A stretch of 64,000 nucleotides of DNA from Mycocentrospora acerina (GCA_022701365.1 JAKUHH010000177.1:1240001-1304000); one strand, 5' to 3'; positions 44,390 to 55,853 are shown, counted from the first letter of the stretch. Numbers and translations are program-made. The notes: a model not told the origin generated them from the letters alone.

Positions 44390-45127
44390 TCAAAGCCACT
44401 CCCTTTCTCCACACCTCTCCCAAAGCTCCCTCTCGTACATGATATGCAACCTCAGCTTTGTGACCCTCAACGACACATTACCCAACACCCACCCTCTCTT
44501 CACCTTATTCCACGAACCCCCTCCCACTATCCCCGTACCCATCGTACACAGTGTAATCACCATCCCATTGTCGATAGCCAAGAAATTCAGATCAAAAGCC
44601 GGCTCAAGAAGCGGATGCAACGCCACAGTGCGCAACGATCCTCCCTCATCAAACGGCGCATCCCACTCCCACCGCGAGAAAATATGCAGTCTGGGCAGCC
44701 GCTTGGTGAAATTCTGGAGAACATCGTAGTAGCCCATGTGTAGATCTACAGCGGTGAGACGTTGCGCTAGACTCGCACTCTGCGCAGATCCCTCCGGGGT
44801 TTTCCATATCTCGGCAATGATTCTGCATAGCCTTACAAACTTGGACATGGTAAGGTAGTCCCATGGCGGGCCATTGATGACGATCTTTGCTGGCTCGAGG
44901 GCTACCGCACGCTGTTTCATTCTGATTATCGTCCGTGCTTCAAGGTAGATGGCCTTGCAGGTCAGGAGAATAGCGGTTGGGGCGCTGGTAGTGGCGAGGG
45001 CGAAGCATTTGTTGGGACCGCAGTGAATGTATGTTTGCTGAATGGGTAGGAATTTGTAAATTGCTAAACGCAGCTCTGCAGGAAGGTCGGCAAAGGGTGA
45101 GAATTCGGGCCCGGCTTTGGGAGACAT
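44390..45127 (-). CDS. 2EXR/F-box-like domain protein
   Basis: A single exon of 245 residues. The N-terminal motif FADLPAELRLAIYKFLP followed by ILLTCKAIYLEA is the 2EXR/F-box-like pattern very common in filamentous ascomycetes. It may recruit targets to an SCF ligase through Skp1, but for this expanded family the function is mostly unknown. The rest has no recognisable repeat. The ATG at 45127 gives MSPKAGPEFSPF directly before the domain. Confidence 0.75.
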   Translation of the reverse strand: MSPKAGPEFSPFADLPAELRLAIYKFLPIQQTYIHCGPNKCFALATTSAPTAILLTCKAIYLEARTIIRMKQRAVALEPAKIVINGPPWDYLTMSKFVRLCRIIAEIWKTPEGSAQSASLAQRLTAVDLHMGYYDVLQNFTKRLPRLHIFSRWEWDAPFDEGGSLRTVALHPLLEPAFDLNFLAIDNGMVITLCTMGTGIVGGGSWNKVKRGWVLGNVSLRVTKLRLHIMYERELWERCGEREWL

Positions 45128-45726
45128 GTTTGTTCAATGTAGAGAATGCATTGAAGAGTCTGACAAGGTGAAAAGCAAGACAAGGCGCTGGGACATAAAC
45201 TAATTACCCATGTAGACATCGATTCAATTATAATTTAAATGTGGTCATCCTGGGTCGTGTCCACAGTTCCTTCCGTGGTTCGTGCCGACCAACATCATCT
45301 CGTTGTAGGAAGAACCACGGAAGGTTTCGTGCATTTCAGTTGTACACAAGATATCTCTAGGCCGCATAAATAAGTGTGAGTATAAAGCTATCTTTAATAT
45401 CTTCGTTTTCTCTCGGGTACAACAAATGCCCCATCATCTAACCAGCCATGATTGCATATCAGTTGGAATCCACAATGATAAGTGAGGCCATACTTTGGGG
45501 GCTAGAGTGTGATGTCGAGCATCTACAAACTCAGACATAGGATTGGAAAAAACTGAAGAGCCATTATTGTTCTGCGTTATATTATTTAATCCGTATCCTA
45601 TAGCAGTATCGCAGCAACCGTCGTAGATAGTTGCTTTGTGTTCTGAGCTGCTGCGAGTCTTGAATATCACAAGCTTCCAAACGCCACCCAATGCCGCTGA
45701 AAACATACTGTCCGCCTCTTTCACAT
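45128..45726. other. intergenic region containing a perfect inverted repeat
   Basis: A 599-bp spacer between the start of the 2EXR gene and the 3' end of TRS33. Apart from the inverted repeat at 45269-45324 I see nothing. Confidence 0.5.
45269..45324. repeat. 13-bp perfect inverted repeat with 30-nt loop
   Basis: CCTTCCGTGGTTC at 45269-45281 is the exact reverse complement of GAACCACGGAAGG at 45312-45324, with 30 nt between. Pairing stops at a T-T mismatch on the outside. The stem is GC-rich (8 of 13) and there is no T-tract to suggest an RNA polymerase III terminator next to it. Confidence 0.9.
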
Positions 45727-46562
45727 TCAGTTCTTCGCACCCGCAGTACGTATTTGGAATGTTGCACCTGGTAGCGCAGCACTCTCTGCCGTAACTGTCG
45801 CTGTAATGCCTAGACTCGCCAGACACCCTCTGATCACACCTGCGGGGAAGTACAGGAATGGCTGTACTCTCGCTTGAGTGTTCGCGTCGCGTCCTAGCGC
45901 CGGGTCGCCTGTCTGCTGTACCAGCGCCGCCTGCATCGTCGCATCGTATTTCTTTGTGTCGAATGACATTCGCGAGAGTGGCTTAAATGTATTGTCTGTA
46001 AGGACATAGATGCCGCGGTGATTAGTCTTGAGGTTGTCGATTTGTTTTCGGAAGAGGAGTGTCCAGAGATCTTTGCAAAGGAACTTGATGATATCGAGAG
46101 GACTTGTTGGACGGGGCGTATCGCGGGAAAATCTGCATGTTCGTGTTAGACAGGGTGTGCGGATGGCGTGGGGTAGTGGGCATACCGTTCAACGATACCT
46201 AACCCCACCCTATATCCCAAGTTCTCCAGTCGATGGAATACAGCCTCCCTCGATTCCTCTTCATCTACAGTCGCTGTTCCACCGCCACCTCCTGCTGTTG
46301 TTCCGCCTGCCGGCCCTCCGACACTTGTGCCTGCTACAGTACTATTCGCATCACCGCTTGCTGCGGACAGCCTCTTTGATTTGGCTGCAGACGATCCATG
46401 TGTCCATTCTTCTTCCCGTGCCGCCAGATCAGCAGATATGCGATATGCCATGGGTACGAGTTCTATAAGCAACAGGTCGAGGCATGTTGTATTCAACAGA
46501 GAGTACGTGGGGTCGACATATGATGTGGGTGTATCAGTAGGTTGTTGTGCTGTTTGCGCCAT
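45727..46562 (-). CDS. trs33: TRAPP complex subunit Trs33/TRAPPC6
   Basis: Two exons (46186-46562 and 45727-46132) encode 260 residues. Trs33 is a small core subunit of TRAPP, the Rab exchange factor of ER-Golgi and Golgi traffic. Family blocks are present: CLDLLLIELVPMAYRI, ENLGYRVGLGIVERFSRD, DIIKFLCKDLWTLLFRKQID, LKTNHRGIYVLTDN and PFLYFPAGVIRGCLASLGI, ending in LPGATFQI. The intron splits the Arg codon of IVERF. Two low-complexity insertions make it longer than yeast or animal homologues: a Gly/Thr/Ser-rich stretch (about residues 72-98) in the N-terminal half, and a Gln/Ala-rich stretch (about residues 182-207) before the last block. Confidence 0.93.
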
Positions 46563-47160
46563 TGTGGCAAGTGGGCGTGTTCACAACTTCAATGTGTGCT
46601 TCTTGGGTGATCGGTCGGTGGACGGGGAATATGCGAAGCACTTGTTGACAGTTGCGACGAGAGAAGTTGGAGCTTTATCGGCTGGCAAACGGCGGCGAGG
46701 GGGAATGTACTGCAGAATCGTGAAACTGTTAGGGTCCTATGTAGGCATTGCGGGGTCATGCGCGTATAAAATGATCAGTCATTGAATGTCGCTGGGACGT
46801 GGTTCGAAGCATAGATGACATGGAGCCGCTGTCGATCGTTCAGGGTCCAGCCTTGGCTTGGCATGCAAAGTTACAGAGAAAGTGAAACCATCCCACTTGA
46901 ATGTATGCAACAATTTAAATAATCTTGTTCACTCGCACAATGAACGACGCAGAGAAAGTTTTGTTGTCATGAGAGTCCTTGTTTCAGCTAGCTAATTGGC
47001 AGCTACCTGTCGCTCAAATCATGCATGTATTGATACATATTCCCAGATGTCATTCAGTTCTTTTCATTTCTCATCATCAATTAAGAGGCATCATAGCCTA
47101 TCTATCAGGTGTCAGCTTGAGCAATGAAATATGGTGTTACGCAGCAGCACAGAGGCGGAC
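46563..47160. other. intergenic between TRS33 start and MDH 3' end
   Basis: A 598-bp spacer. No gene is seen. Confidence 0.5.
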
Positions 47161-48460
47161 TTACTTGGCAGGTGGGTTGCTGACGAACTCAACACCCTTG
47201 GAGATGTTGCCCTTGAGGCCCTCGTAACAAGCCTGGAGAAGCTTCTTCTCGGCGTCGCTGACACCGCTGACAACATCGATCGCCTTCTCGGCACCGTTGG
47301 GCTATCTTCAGGTTAGTGACCATAAGTATGAAAAGGTTTCGCTCTACTTACGCCAAGCTCGATGGGGACCGAGAAGAAGTCAGAGCCGGTGACCTTCGCA
47401 ATGGCGTCACCACCCTCGACACCCGGCAGGTAGACAAAGCTGGGCTCCACGATACCCTTCTCACCCTTGGAGGCCCTGATTACCTTCTCGGCAAAGCTGT
47501 TGCTTGTCAGTTCATATGCTCAAAAGGGGTTACGGGATGGACGCACCGGTAACCTGCGTAGGCCATGGAAAGAGTAGCTGAACCAGCACCGTCCTTGGCC
47601 TTGACAACCTCGTCACCACCGAACTGAATACCTGTATATAGTCAGCTTGTGATCAAGACAATAACGATTCATTACTTACGGTTGACAAGAGCATCCAGCT
47701 TGTCAGCGGGGATCTCTACGCTGGGCTTGGCCTGGCTGAACAGAGGCACAATGGTCTCGCCAGAGTGTCCACCAATGACGGGAATGTTGAGCTTGGAGGG
47801 GTTGCTCTCGCCAATGATCTCGGCGACGAAAGTCTCGGCGCGGACAACGTCCAGGGTGGTGACACCGAAGAGCTTCTTGGGGTCGAAGACACCGGCCTTC
47901 TTGAGTACCTCGGCGGCGATGGGAACGGTCGAGTTGACTGGGTTCGAGATGACGAGGATCGCAGCCTTGGGGCTGTACTTGGCGACACCCTCGATGAGTC
48001 CCTGAACAATACCGGCGTTGATCTTGAAGAGGTCATCACGGGTCATGCCAGGCTTGCCTATAGATGATGAGTACATAGCAGCAATACCAATCAAGGCTTT
48101 ACGTACGGGGGATTCCAGCAGGGATAACGACAATATCAGCGCCAGTGAGAGCCTTTTGCAGACCATCGTCCTTGGGCAAGTACCCTGTTACAGTCTGTCC
48201 ATCTTAGTACTTCCTCAACTTTGTATTGTGGGGCTGGGGACTAGCTCATACTGCTGGTGATGAGATGTGTGACAAGTCAGCTGCAACACCTGGGGTGTTG
48301 ACGACATCGTAGAGGGCGAGCTCGTCGATGAGCTGGCAGGACTTGAGAAGGAGAGACAGAGGCTAGATGCTGATATCAGTTTTTGGCGCCCAAGCTGCTC
48401 GAGCCATGGGCGTACCTGTCCAATGCCTCCAGAGGCACCTGCGACAACGGCCTTGACCAT
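47161..48460 (-). CDS. NAD-dependent malate dehydrogenase, probably cytosolic
   Basis: Seven exons (48416-48460, 48252-48362, 48107-48194, 47680-48057, 47547-47631, 47352-47496, 47161-47301) encode 330 residues. It interconverts malate and oxaloacetate with NAD. The Rossmann motif is GASGGIGQ right after the start (residues 8-15). VIPAGIPRKPGMTRDDLF carries the mobile substrate loop with its two Arg, ISNPVNSTVPI the substrate Asn, LDVVRAETFVAE the Asp/Arg pair, and VIGGHSGETIVPL the catalytic His. There is no N-terminal presequence, and the C terminus ends PPAK rather than an SKL-type peroxisomal signal. A cytosolic location therefore fits best; the mitochondrial form should be encoded elsewhere. 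An alternative transcript start giving a presequence cannot be excluded. Confidence 0.95.
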
Positions 48461-49285
48461 TTTGGTAAGTTGATTGGTGGAGAGTGGAGGTTGGGAAGTG
48501 AGTTTGGAGCTTGTTGCGAGAGTTGGAGGAGGGGAGAAAGGTGAGGGAAGCTGCAGAACCGGTCTGGAGAGATGGATAAAGTGGGAGAAGGGTGAGAGAA
48601 GAAGCAAAGAGTGAGACTTTAAGCACAGGATGAATGGAGCTGCGGCGGCCGCTCTGTTGTTTGGGGCAAGTGGGGGAGCAAGCACGGGCCAAATCTTGCG
48701 GGGTCGGGATCGTTTCAGGGACTTGAGGATAGCAGGCGCGGGCTCAGGGACGAATCAACTCTGCGTTGAGCTAGCTACTCGTACGGGAAATTATTTCTCT
48801 GGTGGCTCGGTGAGGCATATGATAATGACGGCATCCCGAACAGCCGCGGTGCTTTGCGCCGAGCGCCTGTCCCTAGCAGAGACAGTCGGAATGGACCGGA
48901 CGTCGGCTCGTTGACAACTTTGCACAGGCCTCAGAGGGCGTCGTGTGAAACAGGAGCGAGGCAAAGAATTAAGGCACTGCGTGATTGCTATGTACCCGGT
49001 GACATCGCGCATCCGTTTGGCTGGTCCGCGGCCGTTCCCATCAACCCAAACACCATAGCCCTACAGGCGGCTTGTTGTAAGCCTACACCCATAACCATAC
49101 CCAAACGCCCAACTAAAATAACAAATAGAGCTGATCAAAACTCTTCGCACGGCCAGCGGACACCCACACTCACTAAAGCTTACGGAGCGAAATGAGCCAC
49201 GCCTGAAGTGTGTTTAGATGACCATGGATATCAACAAGGGAATTATGCTAAATCTCACTGGCTGTTCGCATGTTGTTAGCAGAGA
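48461..49285. other. intergenic between MDH promoter and HAP5 3' end
   Basis: An 825-bp spacer. The part next to MDH is GC-rich and purine-rich on the plus strand. No gene is seen. Confidence 0.5.
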
Positions 49286-50463
49286 TCAAGGACCAAAGTC
49301 TTCCCGCTCGCCTTCTGCATCGTGGTCTGTTTCGGGATCATGGCGGTAAGCTTGGTTTGGATCGACGGCGACAGTGTGATCAGGCCCTCGTTGACCAACA
49401 GGGTACATCTGCTATGCAAATTCAGTCAGAATGCCATCAACTCATGCAAAACGGCTTAACTGACCTGTTGCTGAGCCATTGGATAAGCCCCGTAGACGGC
49501 GGGATCGAACATCTGCTGTTGTGCGTATGGGCCAGGATCGCTCTGCACAGGAGGCGCGTACATGCCGGGCTGGCGGAAATCTTCTTGCTGTGGCATGTGC
49601 TGGCTCATGCCGTAGTCTGGAGGAGGCATCTGATGTTGCGCGTGCACAGACGGAGGCATGCCACCGGGAGGGACGGCTGCGGACGACTGCACGGCTGCAT
49701 TACCTGCGCTCCTTTTATGAGGATGCGCCTCTTCCCGAGGGACTATGTCAATCAGGAAGTCGAACATGTCGGACTTGGACAGCGCCGACGCAATGTCGGA
49801 GCGCTGGAGTGTGCGTCGCTTGTTCTCCTCGGCGTGAATCCAGGCGCGCATTGTGAGTTCAGTGATGAAGATGTCGCATCCTTTGGCAAACAAAATAGGC
49901 GCTTCAGCGGAGATCATCTTGACCTCGGGGTCGGCCTTCATAACCTTCTTGATGCGAGCAAGCGGAAGCTGGTGAATCTTGTAGTCGTGGTCGTCCGTCT
50001 CCAGCTTGGTGACTTGTTGCTGCCAGTACGTATTAAGAATATCGCGATAATTACCGGTAAGTCCTTGGTTCACCTGTGCATGATTAGCATGTCCCACGTT
50101 ATGGCTCTGAGTGACGCATGTCGACATACATTTCCCCATGAACCAGTGAACAGCTGGGGGTCGGGCGCATGGCCTTGGGCGGCAATCTGGACCAAAAATC
50201 AGTTGCAGCACGTTAGAGTGTGTAAAAAGACACGTACGGAAGCTGCAGCGCCTGATGAAGTAAAGGGTCAGCTTCGTGGTTGTGGATGCGACAAGGCACC
50301 GTAAGGCTCCCCGCCTCTTGGGCTGGTGAGGGAACGTACCATAGTGACCGCCGTGGTCCTTCTCGCTGTAGAGAGGATTTCCAGCCTGCCCGTCGTAGCG
50401 ACGGGGAGCGGCAGGTGCCTGGCGATTGCGCGCCTGGCCGTGCGGAAGGTTGACCTGGTCCAT
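49286..50463 (-). CDS. hap5: CCAAT-binding factor subunit Hap5/NF-YC
   Basis: Five exons (50340-50463, 50238-50251, 50130-50186, 49465-50073, 49286-49408) encode 308 residues. Hap5 pairs with Hap3 through a histone fold, and with Hap2 binds CCAAT boxes to regulate many fungal genes (respiration, iron, redox, nitrogen). The histone-fold core is intact: LPLARIKKVMKADPEVKMISAEAP, then LFAKGCDIFITELTMRAWIHAEENKRRTLQ and RSDIASALSKSDMFDFLIDIVP. The N-terminal region before the fold (LTGNYRDILNTYWQQQV) is typical of fungal HapE. The C-terminal part is Pro/Gln/Met-rich. Exon 2 is only 14 nt. The last exon adds 40 residues ending GEREDFGP; without it the frame stops after QQQVS. Confidence 0.93.
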
Positions 50464-51326
50464 GGTGGTATGGTCGCGCAAACGTTATGTTGTGGCAGGG
50501 ATCGCGTCTGCTCGAGGATGCTCAGATAGTGAAAAAGTAGCTAGTATATCACGTCGAAACTCGAGATATATACGCGATACCCAATGGCTGTTAGGACAGA
50601 GTCACGACCGTAACCGTGGTTGTGTTGGTAAATGGGAACTGGCTATCGTGGTTGCGTCAAAGGTGCGGTCTGAGTGGCTGGGGGAAGCTGCAGACCTGAG
50701 CGGGGACGGATGCGCTGACTCGCGCAATGTGCGCTAGCAGAACGACCAGAGCTCGAAATGAAGTGCGACTTTGAGCTTCAACTGCGAGCCTGCCACGTTT
50801 ATATGCATACGCGTCTGTACCTTGCATACGTTCTTGTCTGCAATTTGGAATCCCCAGTAGATCGGCGACATCGTCACCATGCAAGAGTGATCACATTATG
50901 TTTGCTTGTGCACCCGTGGGGACTAGGCCACCGCGAACATAGACGGTTACACAATCCACATTGAGGAACAACCTGCAAAGCTGATATGCAGCATGCAGAA
51001 GAGCTCGAAAGCCTAGAGTAGCGAGCGGGGAATACCCTCATTGGATAGTGCGGCCTGTGTGAGGCGGAGCATTTGTGCCATGGTGAGTTGTCAGTCTCTG
51101 GGAGTCGAAAAGACACGAAACTCATGCGAGAGCGCATCACAAGTTCAACAGCACAGAGACGATGGCGGTACAGAATGAAGCGGACGACCGCTCACATGTG
51201 CGCTTGATCCCGAGCGATGCGGGTTGCCATAGCTCGACTCGGCCATTAGTTCTCCCGACGTGGCTCGTGCTCGTACTTGCCATCTCAAAAAGTTCGATCA
51301 CCTAAAATTTTCCTCTAACAGCCAAC
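50464..51326. other. divergent intergenic region HAP5 / FCF2
   Basis: An 863-bp spacer between divergent start codons; promoters of both genes are expected. Short open frames are unsupported. Confidence 0.5.
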
Positions 51327-52256
51327 ATGGAGTTGTTGCCAGCGCACCAACCTCTTCTTGAGGATGACACGGATGACGAGCTGTCCAATGAGCAGATTCG
51401 GGAGCTACTCAACGAGGCCGCGCAACGCATGCGCTCAAAGGCAGCTTCGCAGTCTGCTCCAGATGCTCCCTTCAAGCTTCCCAAGCTGAACCCGGGCCAC
51501 ATCGCCGATACTTATGAGAAGACGGAGGGGAACATCACCCGCCTAGATCACTCCAAGCTTATCGACAAGAAGCAGCAGGCGCTTGCTAATGGCATCAAGA
51601 AGATCGAAGACCCGCTTCAGGCCAAGAAGCAGAGAAAAGAGGTACGTTACTCCCCAGCACTACGACCCGGTCGGCATTCCATGATTGCTCGGCTGGTGTT
51701 CCGCCCGTGATGATAATTATCCCAATTTTTCCCTGAAGCAGACTCGGGCCCCGTCTTGGGTGCCTTCCTGCATCATTGATGCTTTTTTATTCATAGTTAC
51801 ACTGAGGCACAACATACGCTTGGCTTTTGACTTTCGACACGTTATTCTTCAGAAGCTGACAATCAACAGGAGAAGAAGGCTACTGCAGGAGCCGAATGGT
51901 TCAACATGCCCAAGACTGATCTCACTCCAGAACTGCGACGCGACTTGCAGTTGTTGAAGATGAGGAATGTCCTCGACCCAAAGCGACATTACAAAAAGGA
52001 CAACTCGAAGAACGATGTGCCTGCTTTCTCACAGATGGGCGTTGTCATTGAGGGTCCAACCGAGTTCTTCAGCAGTCGTCTGAAGAACAAGGATCGCAAA
52101 CAGACGCTCTTGGAGGAGGTCATTGCTCAGGAACAAAACTCTGGCCGATTCAAGCGCAAGTACGAAGACATTGCGACTACCAAGGCCAGCGGCAAGAAAG
52201 CTTTCTACAAGGCACTCAAAACGAAACGCAGCAAGGGCAAAGTTACCAAGCCTTGA
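51327..52256 (+). CDS. fcf2: rRNA-processing protein Fcf2
   Basis: Two exons (51327-51641 and 51870-52256) encode 233 residues. Fcf2 is a nucleolar factor needed for early pre-18S rRNA cleavages in the small-subunit processome. The C-terminal Fcf2 domain is clear: GAEWFNMPKTDLTPELRRDL, QLLKMRNVLDPKRHYKKDNS, GVVIEGPTEFFSSRLKNKDR and then KQTLLEEVIAQEQNSGRFKR. The tail is basic (KTKRSKGKVTKP), as expected for a nucleolar protein. The N terminus is acidic and helical (DDTDDELSNEQIRELLNEAA). The single intron is 228 nt, longer than most here, and phase 0. Confidence 0.94.
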
Positions 52257-52485
52257 TCGCTGTGTTGTTCAGGCAAGTGTGTACTGTGTTGATGCGCTGT
52301 GCTTGCAACATGATTTATCCTTGGTCAGCAATTTGACTCCCCAATCCGCCACGAGATTGCGACTGCAATCCGCCGCCTCACTACAACCCGTGGGTAAGAT
52401 TTCAACTTAGGTTCAACACTTGGGGGACAAGTGTTGGTCTGGGTATCTGATTGTCTTGCTATGGCTCTGCATGCATCGAGGCGAT

Positions 52486-53783
52486 CTAATCCTCGTTCAG
52501 GTCTGACAGGATCTGCTTTACTAGTGCCTGCATGTCCTTGGCGGCCTCACGTCCCGCTTCCAGCACTTCTTCGTGGTGTGCCATGCCCTTGTTCAGATGC
52601 GCTGTCAGTTCTGTCCTGCTCAGCGATTGGATCTCCGGGTCATTTCCGCGAGGGCCAGCTTCAAGGACAGCAGAGTTTGTCACCAAACTGAAGGCGAGGA
52701 CGCGCATACCCGCGTGTCGAGCGACGATGATTTCTGGAACAGTCGACATTCCCACGACATCGGCTCCCAGCATGCTGAGCATGCGGCACTCGGCTCGAGT
52801 TTCATAGCTTGGAGAAGTTAGCGTTTAGTAGTTGAGAGTAGTCGAGATAGAAGAATCAAAAATGGGATCAGCGACTTACGTTGGTCCTCCAACAAACGCG
52901 TACACACCCTCGTGCAACTTCCTCTTTCCTTGATTGAGTCCCAGCTTCGCCCAAGCCTTGTGCGTCCGTCTCCTCAAGTCAAGGTCGTAGGCATCTGATA
53001 GGGGAGGGAAACGAGTGCCAAACTCTTCAATGTTGGGACCACGTAGGGGGTGAACACCAACCAGACCAGCGATGTTGAGGTGCTGCAGGCTGTTAGCAAG
53101 AACCGGGCTTTGATTAGGAGGCAACACACGTCGTTGAGGCACACAATATCGCCAACGTTGTAAGTCTGGTTGAGTCCTCCGGCTGCGTTGGTAACTAGTT
53201 GCAAGGTCAAAAATGGCATCTGGCAGGCTGTGAATCTGATTTGGCATACCAACAATGGTCTCTACGCCCAAAAGTTTGCACACGCGGGCAGCGAATGTGA
53301 CAACATCCATGTCGTGGCCCTCGTAGAAACTGTAGTCATCAATATCACACTTGCACACATGTCACTGAACTTGAAATTGCCAGTTGGTGAGGATGAGTAA
53401 CTGACTGTGCGCGTCCAACCAGAAGTGCCACTGGTGTCTTGTGCTCTCCAATCTGCCCAAAGACAAACTTATTTGCATGGCCCACGACTATTCATTCATT
53501 CATTCCATCAGCAAATGCAATCTCTTGGCCCATCTTTCCCTCAGCTCCAAAAAAAAGATGACTCTGGGGACCAAACAAACTCACCAGCGCTAGGAGGGAA
53601 GTTTGGGATGGTGGCATACGCCAACTCGACCTTTGGCTCCGGCTCAATCGTGTCTGCCAGCCCGCCGAGTCCTGAGCCGCACACGATGGCTACTTTGGGG
53701 AACTGCAGGGCCTCGGGCAGCTGGGAGCGCACATACAGGGCGGTTTCGGAAGCCCGGGCGTAAATGCTATTTGGGGGCGCCAT
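52486..53783 (-). CDS. purine nucleoside phosphorylase
   Basis: Six exons (53585-53783, 53406-53487, 53250-53329, 53130-53194, 52880-53082, 52486-52807) encode 316 residues. The enzyme splits inosine and guanosine with phosphate in purine salvage. It is the trimeric (PNP/MTAP) type: phosphate loop VAIVCGSGLGGL, then VVGHANKFVFG, the block ALLVGRAHFYEGHDMDVVTF, VTNAAGGLNQTYNVGDIV with LNDHLNI (substrate site), VYAFVGGPTYETRAECRML, and VVGMSTVPEIIVARHAGMRV with FSLVTN. The length is slightly above the usual 290. Intron 1 contains an ATTC tetranucleotide repeat near 53487-53505. Its neighbour on the other side of a short spacer is the uS10m gene, divergently transcribed. Confidence 0.95.
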
Positions 53784-54159
53784 GTTTTTGGGGGGGGAAG
53801 GAGGTTGTGCAGATGCAGGTATATATTGAAGTCGACGGGGAAGAGTAATATAGTGACAAGACGACGAGGAAGAGTAGGTAGGATGCAGTCTTTATACAAG
53901 AGAGAGCCCGCCCGTCCACGATTACTAGAAACCCACACTTTTTTGCCTTGTGACGCCTCTTTTTCCCTAATCTAGCGACAGGTGGGAAGGTGCGGGCTGG
54001 CGCCTTTGCGGTGGTCTCCGAAGATGGTGGTGGTGCCAAGACGAGGAAAGCGGAGACTAGCGTGGATTCGGGTTTGAAGAAGTTGTGTGCATGGCCGGCG
54101 CCCGCTGGGGAGAGAGCGGCACGTGTTTTTTTGTGTAGTGACGTTTTCTGACTGCAATT
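53784..54159. other. divergent intergenic region PNP / uS10m
   Basis: A 376-bp spacer between divergent start codons. No specific site is identified. Confidence 0.5.
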
Positions 54160-55431
54160 ATGGCGGCGCCTCGGTGTATGCGCTCTTTTCTGGGGCCGGT
54201 CAAGCGGGCCAAGGTGAGATTGAGTCCACGGCGGGACTGCGACTCTTGTGCAGTTGCGAGGGCGGAGGCAAACGGCGAGGGCTAATGCTGTGAGGGTAGG
54301 TTGCACACACGCCCCGACCGTATACGCAGACCTTCTCGCGGCCGAAGAGCTCCAAGGCGAATGAAGACGGGGAGGGGGGACTAGGCGCGAACGATGGAAA
54401 GCTCATGGACACTCTAAAGGCGGACGTGGAGGGCGGGGGCATGAGTCTGGACGAGCGGCTGGTGGACATGGGGATTGACCCCAAGGAGTACAAGGCGTAT
54501 GCACACCTGGGCATCTCCTGCTGAGGGGGAGACGCAGAAGCAGAAACAGACGCAATGGCTAACACGCCCCCCTAGACTGTGGAACAGCCAGCAAAAGGCA
54601 GAGGAGCGCTTCGAGCAATGGGAGCCCCAGACCCGCGAGGAGGCACAGCAGCGGTGGAAGGAAATGCAGAACACGCCCGACCACCTCACACTACTGCACA
54701 TGTACAAGCGCGCCGGCGTTGAGCCCATCAAGCTCGCAAAGTTCGTCTTCCCTCCCACCAGCCCCTTCTGCTCGTCCGCCGTCTAACCAAACCCTTCTTT
54801 CCCCCCAAACAGAGAACGCGGTATCACGCTCCCCACCGACAAGCCACCGCTCGACGCGCAATCCCAAAAGGCCCTCGACGCCCTCCGCACCCCCATCAAC
54901 GTCCAAGCCATCCACCTGCGCCCCCTGCGCCGCACCCCGCAATACGGCGTCCCCGTCTGCGACCTGCAGCTGCGCACCTACTCGATCCGCAACCTCCTCC
55001 TGTTCGCCGACTTCGCCGTCCGCGCAGCCTACTACATGGGGCTCTGCGCGCGGGGCCCCATCCCCCTGCCCCGCATCACCGAGCGCTGGACCGTCCCCCG
55101 CTCAAACTTCATCTTCAAAAAGTCCCAGGAGAACTTTGAGCGCATCACCATGCGCCGCCTCATCCAGATCCAGGACGGCCACCCCGACACCGTTAAGGCG
55201 TGGTTGGCCTTTTTGGCAAAGCACCAGTACCATGGCGTGGGCATGAAGGCCAATATCTGGGAGTACGAGGACTTGGACGCTGCTACCAGGGCTGGGTATG
55301 AGATCAAGGAGGGTGATTGGAGTAGGAGGAGGGAGGGGCCCGTGTTGGATAAGGTGGAGGAGATTCTTGGGGGGAAGTCGTTTAAGAAGATTATGGAGGG
55401 GAATGAGAGCGGGATCGAGCTTAGGCCGTGA
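54160..55431 (+). CDS. rsm10: mitochondrial ribosomal protein uS10m (Rsm10)
   Basis: Four exons (54160-54213, 54300-54496, 54576-54740, 54813-55431) encode 344 residues. uS10m is part of the mitochondrial small ribosomal subunit. The S10 domain (about 195-300) reads LRPLRRTPQYGVPVCDLQLR, NLLLFADFAVRAAYYMGL, LPRITERWTVPRSNFIFKKS and QENFERITMRRLIQI, close to other fungal Rsm10 proteins. The N terminus is basic (MAAPRCMRSFLGPVKRAK) and fits a targeting sequence. A long acidic and Gly-rich segment follows, and the C-terminal extension has GGKSFKKIMEGNESG. The third 5' splice site uses AA/gttcgt, which is weak, but it is the only choice that keeps frame into ERGITLPTD. The stop codon merges directly into an AGG repeat. 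Confidence 0.9.
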
Positions 55432-55456
55432 GGAGGAGGAGGAGGAGGAGGAGGAG
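55431..55456. repeat. (AGG)n trinucleotide tract at the uS10m stop codon
   Basis: About 8 copies of AGG begin at the last base of the TGA stop codon (55429-55431). Here it is 3' UTR sequence. Confidence 0.85.
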
Positions 55457-55805
55457 AAGTGGAGCGAAAGAGGCAAAGTGTTGGAAGAAAGAAAAAAAAA
55501 GGGCACTTTGCTTGTATGATATGATTGCGGGGTCGGAGTTGGAGTTGAACTACTGGAGTTCACGAAAGAGGGGAGGGACGTGTACAGAATGTGTGTGTAT
55601 GTGTTTACAGATGTGTAGAATAGGCATGCAAGCATATCAAGGTCATCCATCCATATTTCAGGCTTCATTCTATCGTTTTTGTTTTCTTCTTCTTTAAAAA
55701 AAAATGTCGATTTCTTTCTGCTCAAAAATTCCCAAGCTGTTTTTACTCCATACCATACCATACCATACCGAAATGAACCAGCCATTTACTTACGTATTCA
55801 TTTAG

Positions 55806-55849
<44 letters not shown>
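55432..55849. other. short 3' intergenic region rich in simple repeats
   Basis: A 418-bp spacer between convergent genes. It contains the AGG tract, a CCATA pentanucleotide repeat (about 55748-55769, four copies) and most of the TCAA tract. No gene is seen. Confidence 0.6.

Positions 55850-55853
<4 letters not shown>
55806..55853. repeat. (TCAA)12 microsatellite overlapping the GH31 stop codon
   Basis: Twelve copies of TCAA on the plus strand, followed by TCA. The stop codon of the minus-strand GH31 gene (55850-55852) is part of the tract. A ribosome meets the first TGA at the gene-side edge of the tract, so copy-number change would alter only the 3' UTR. Confidence 0.95.

Noticed and set aside
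44390..46562. a biosynthetic or defence-type gene cluster around the orphan genes at 43-46 kb
   Set aside because: The neighbours are housekeeping genes (TRS33, MDH) and the orphans share no linking domain, so a cluster is not supported.
46801..46830. GGTTCGAAG sequence resembling a tRNA T-arm
   Set aside because: No matching acceptor stem, anticodon arm or A box lies at the right distance.
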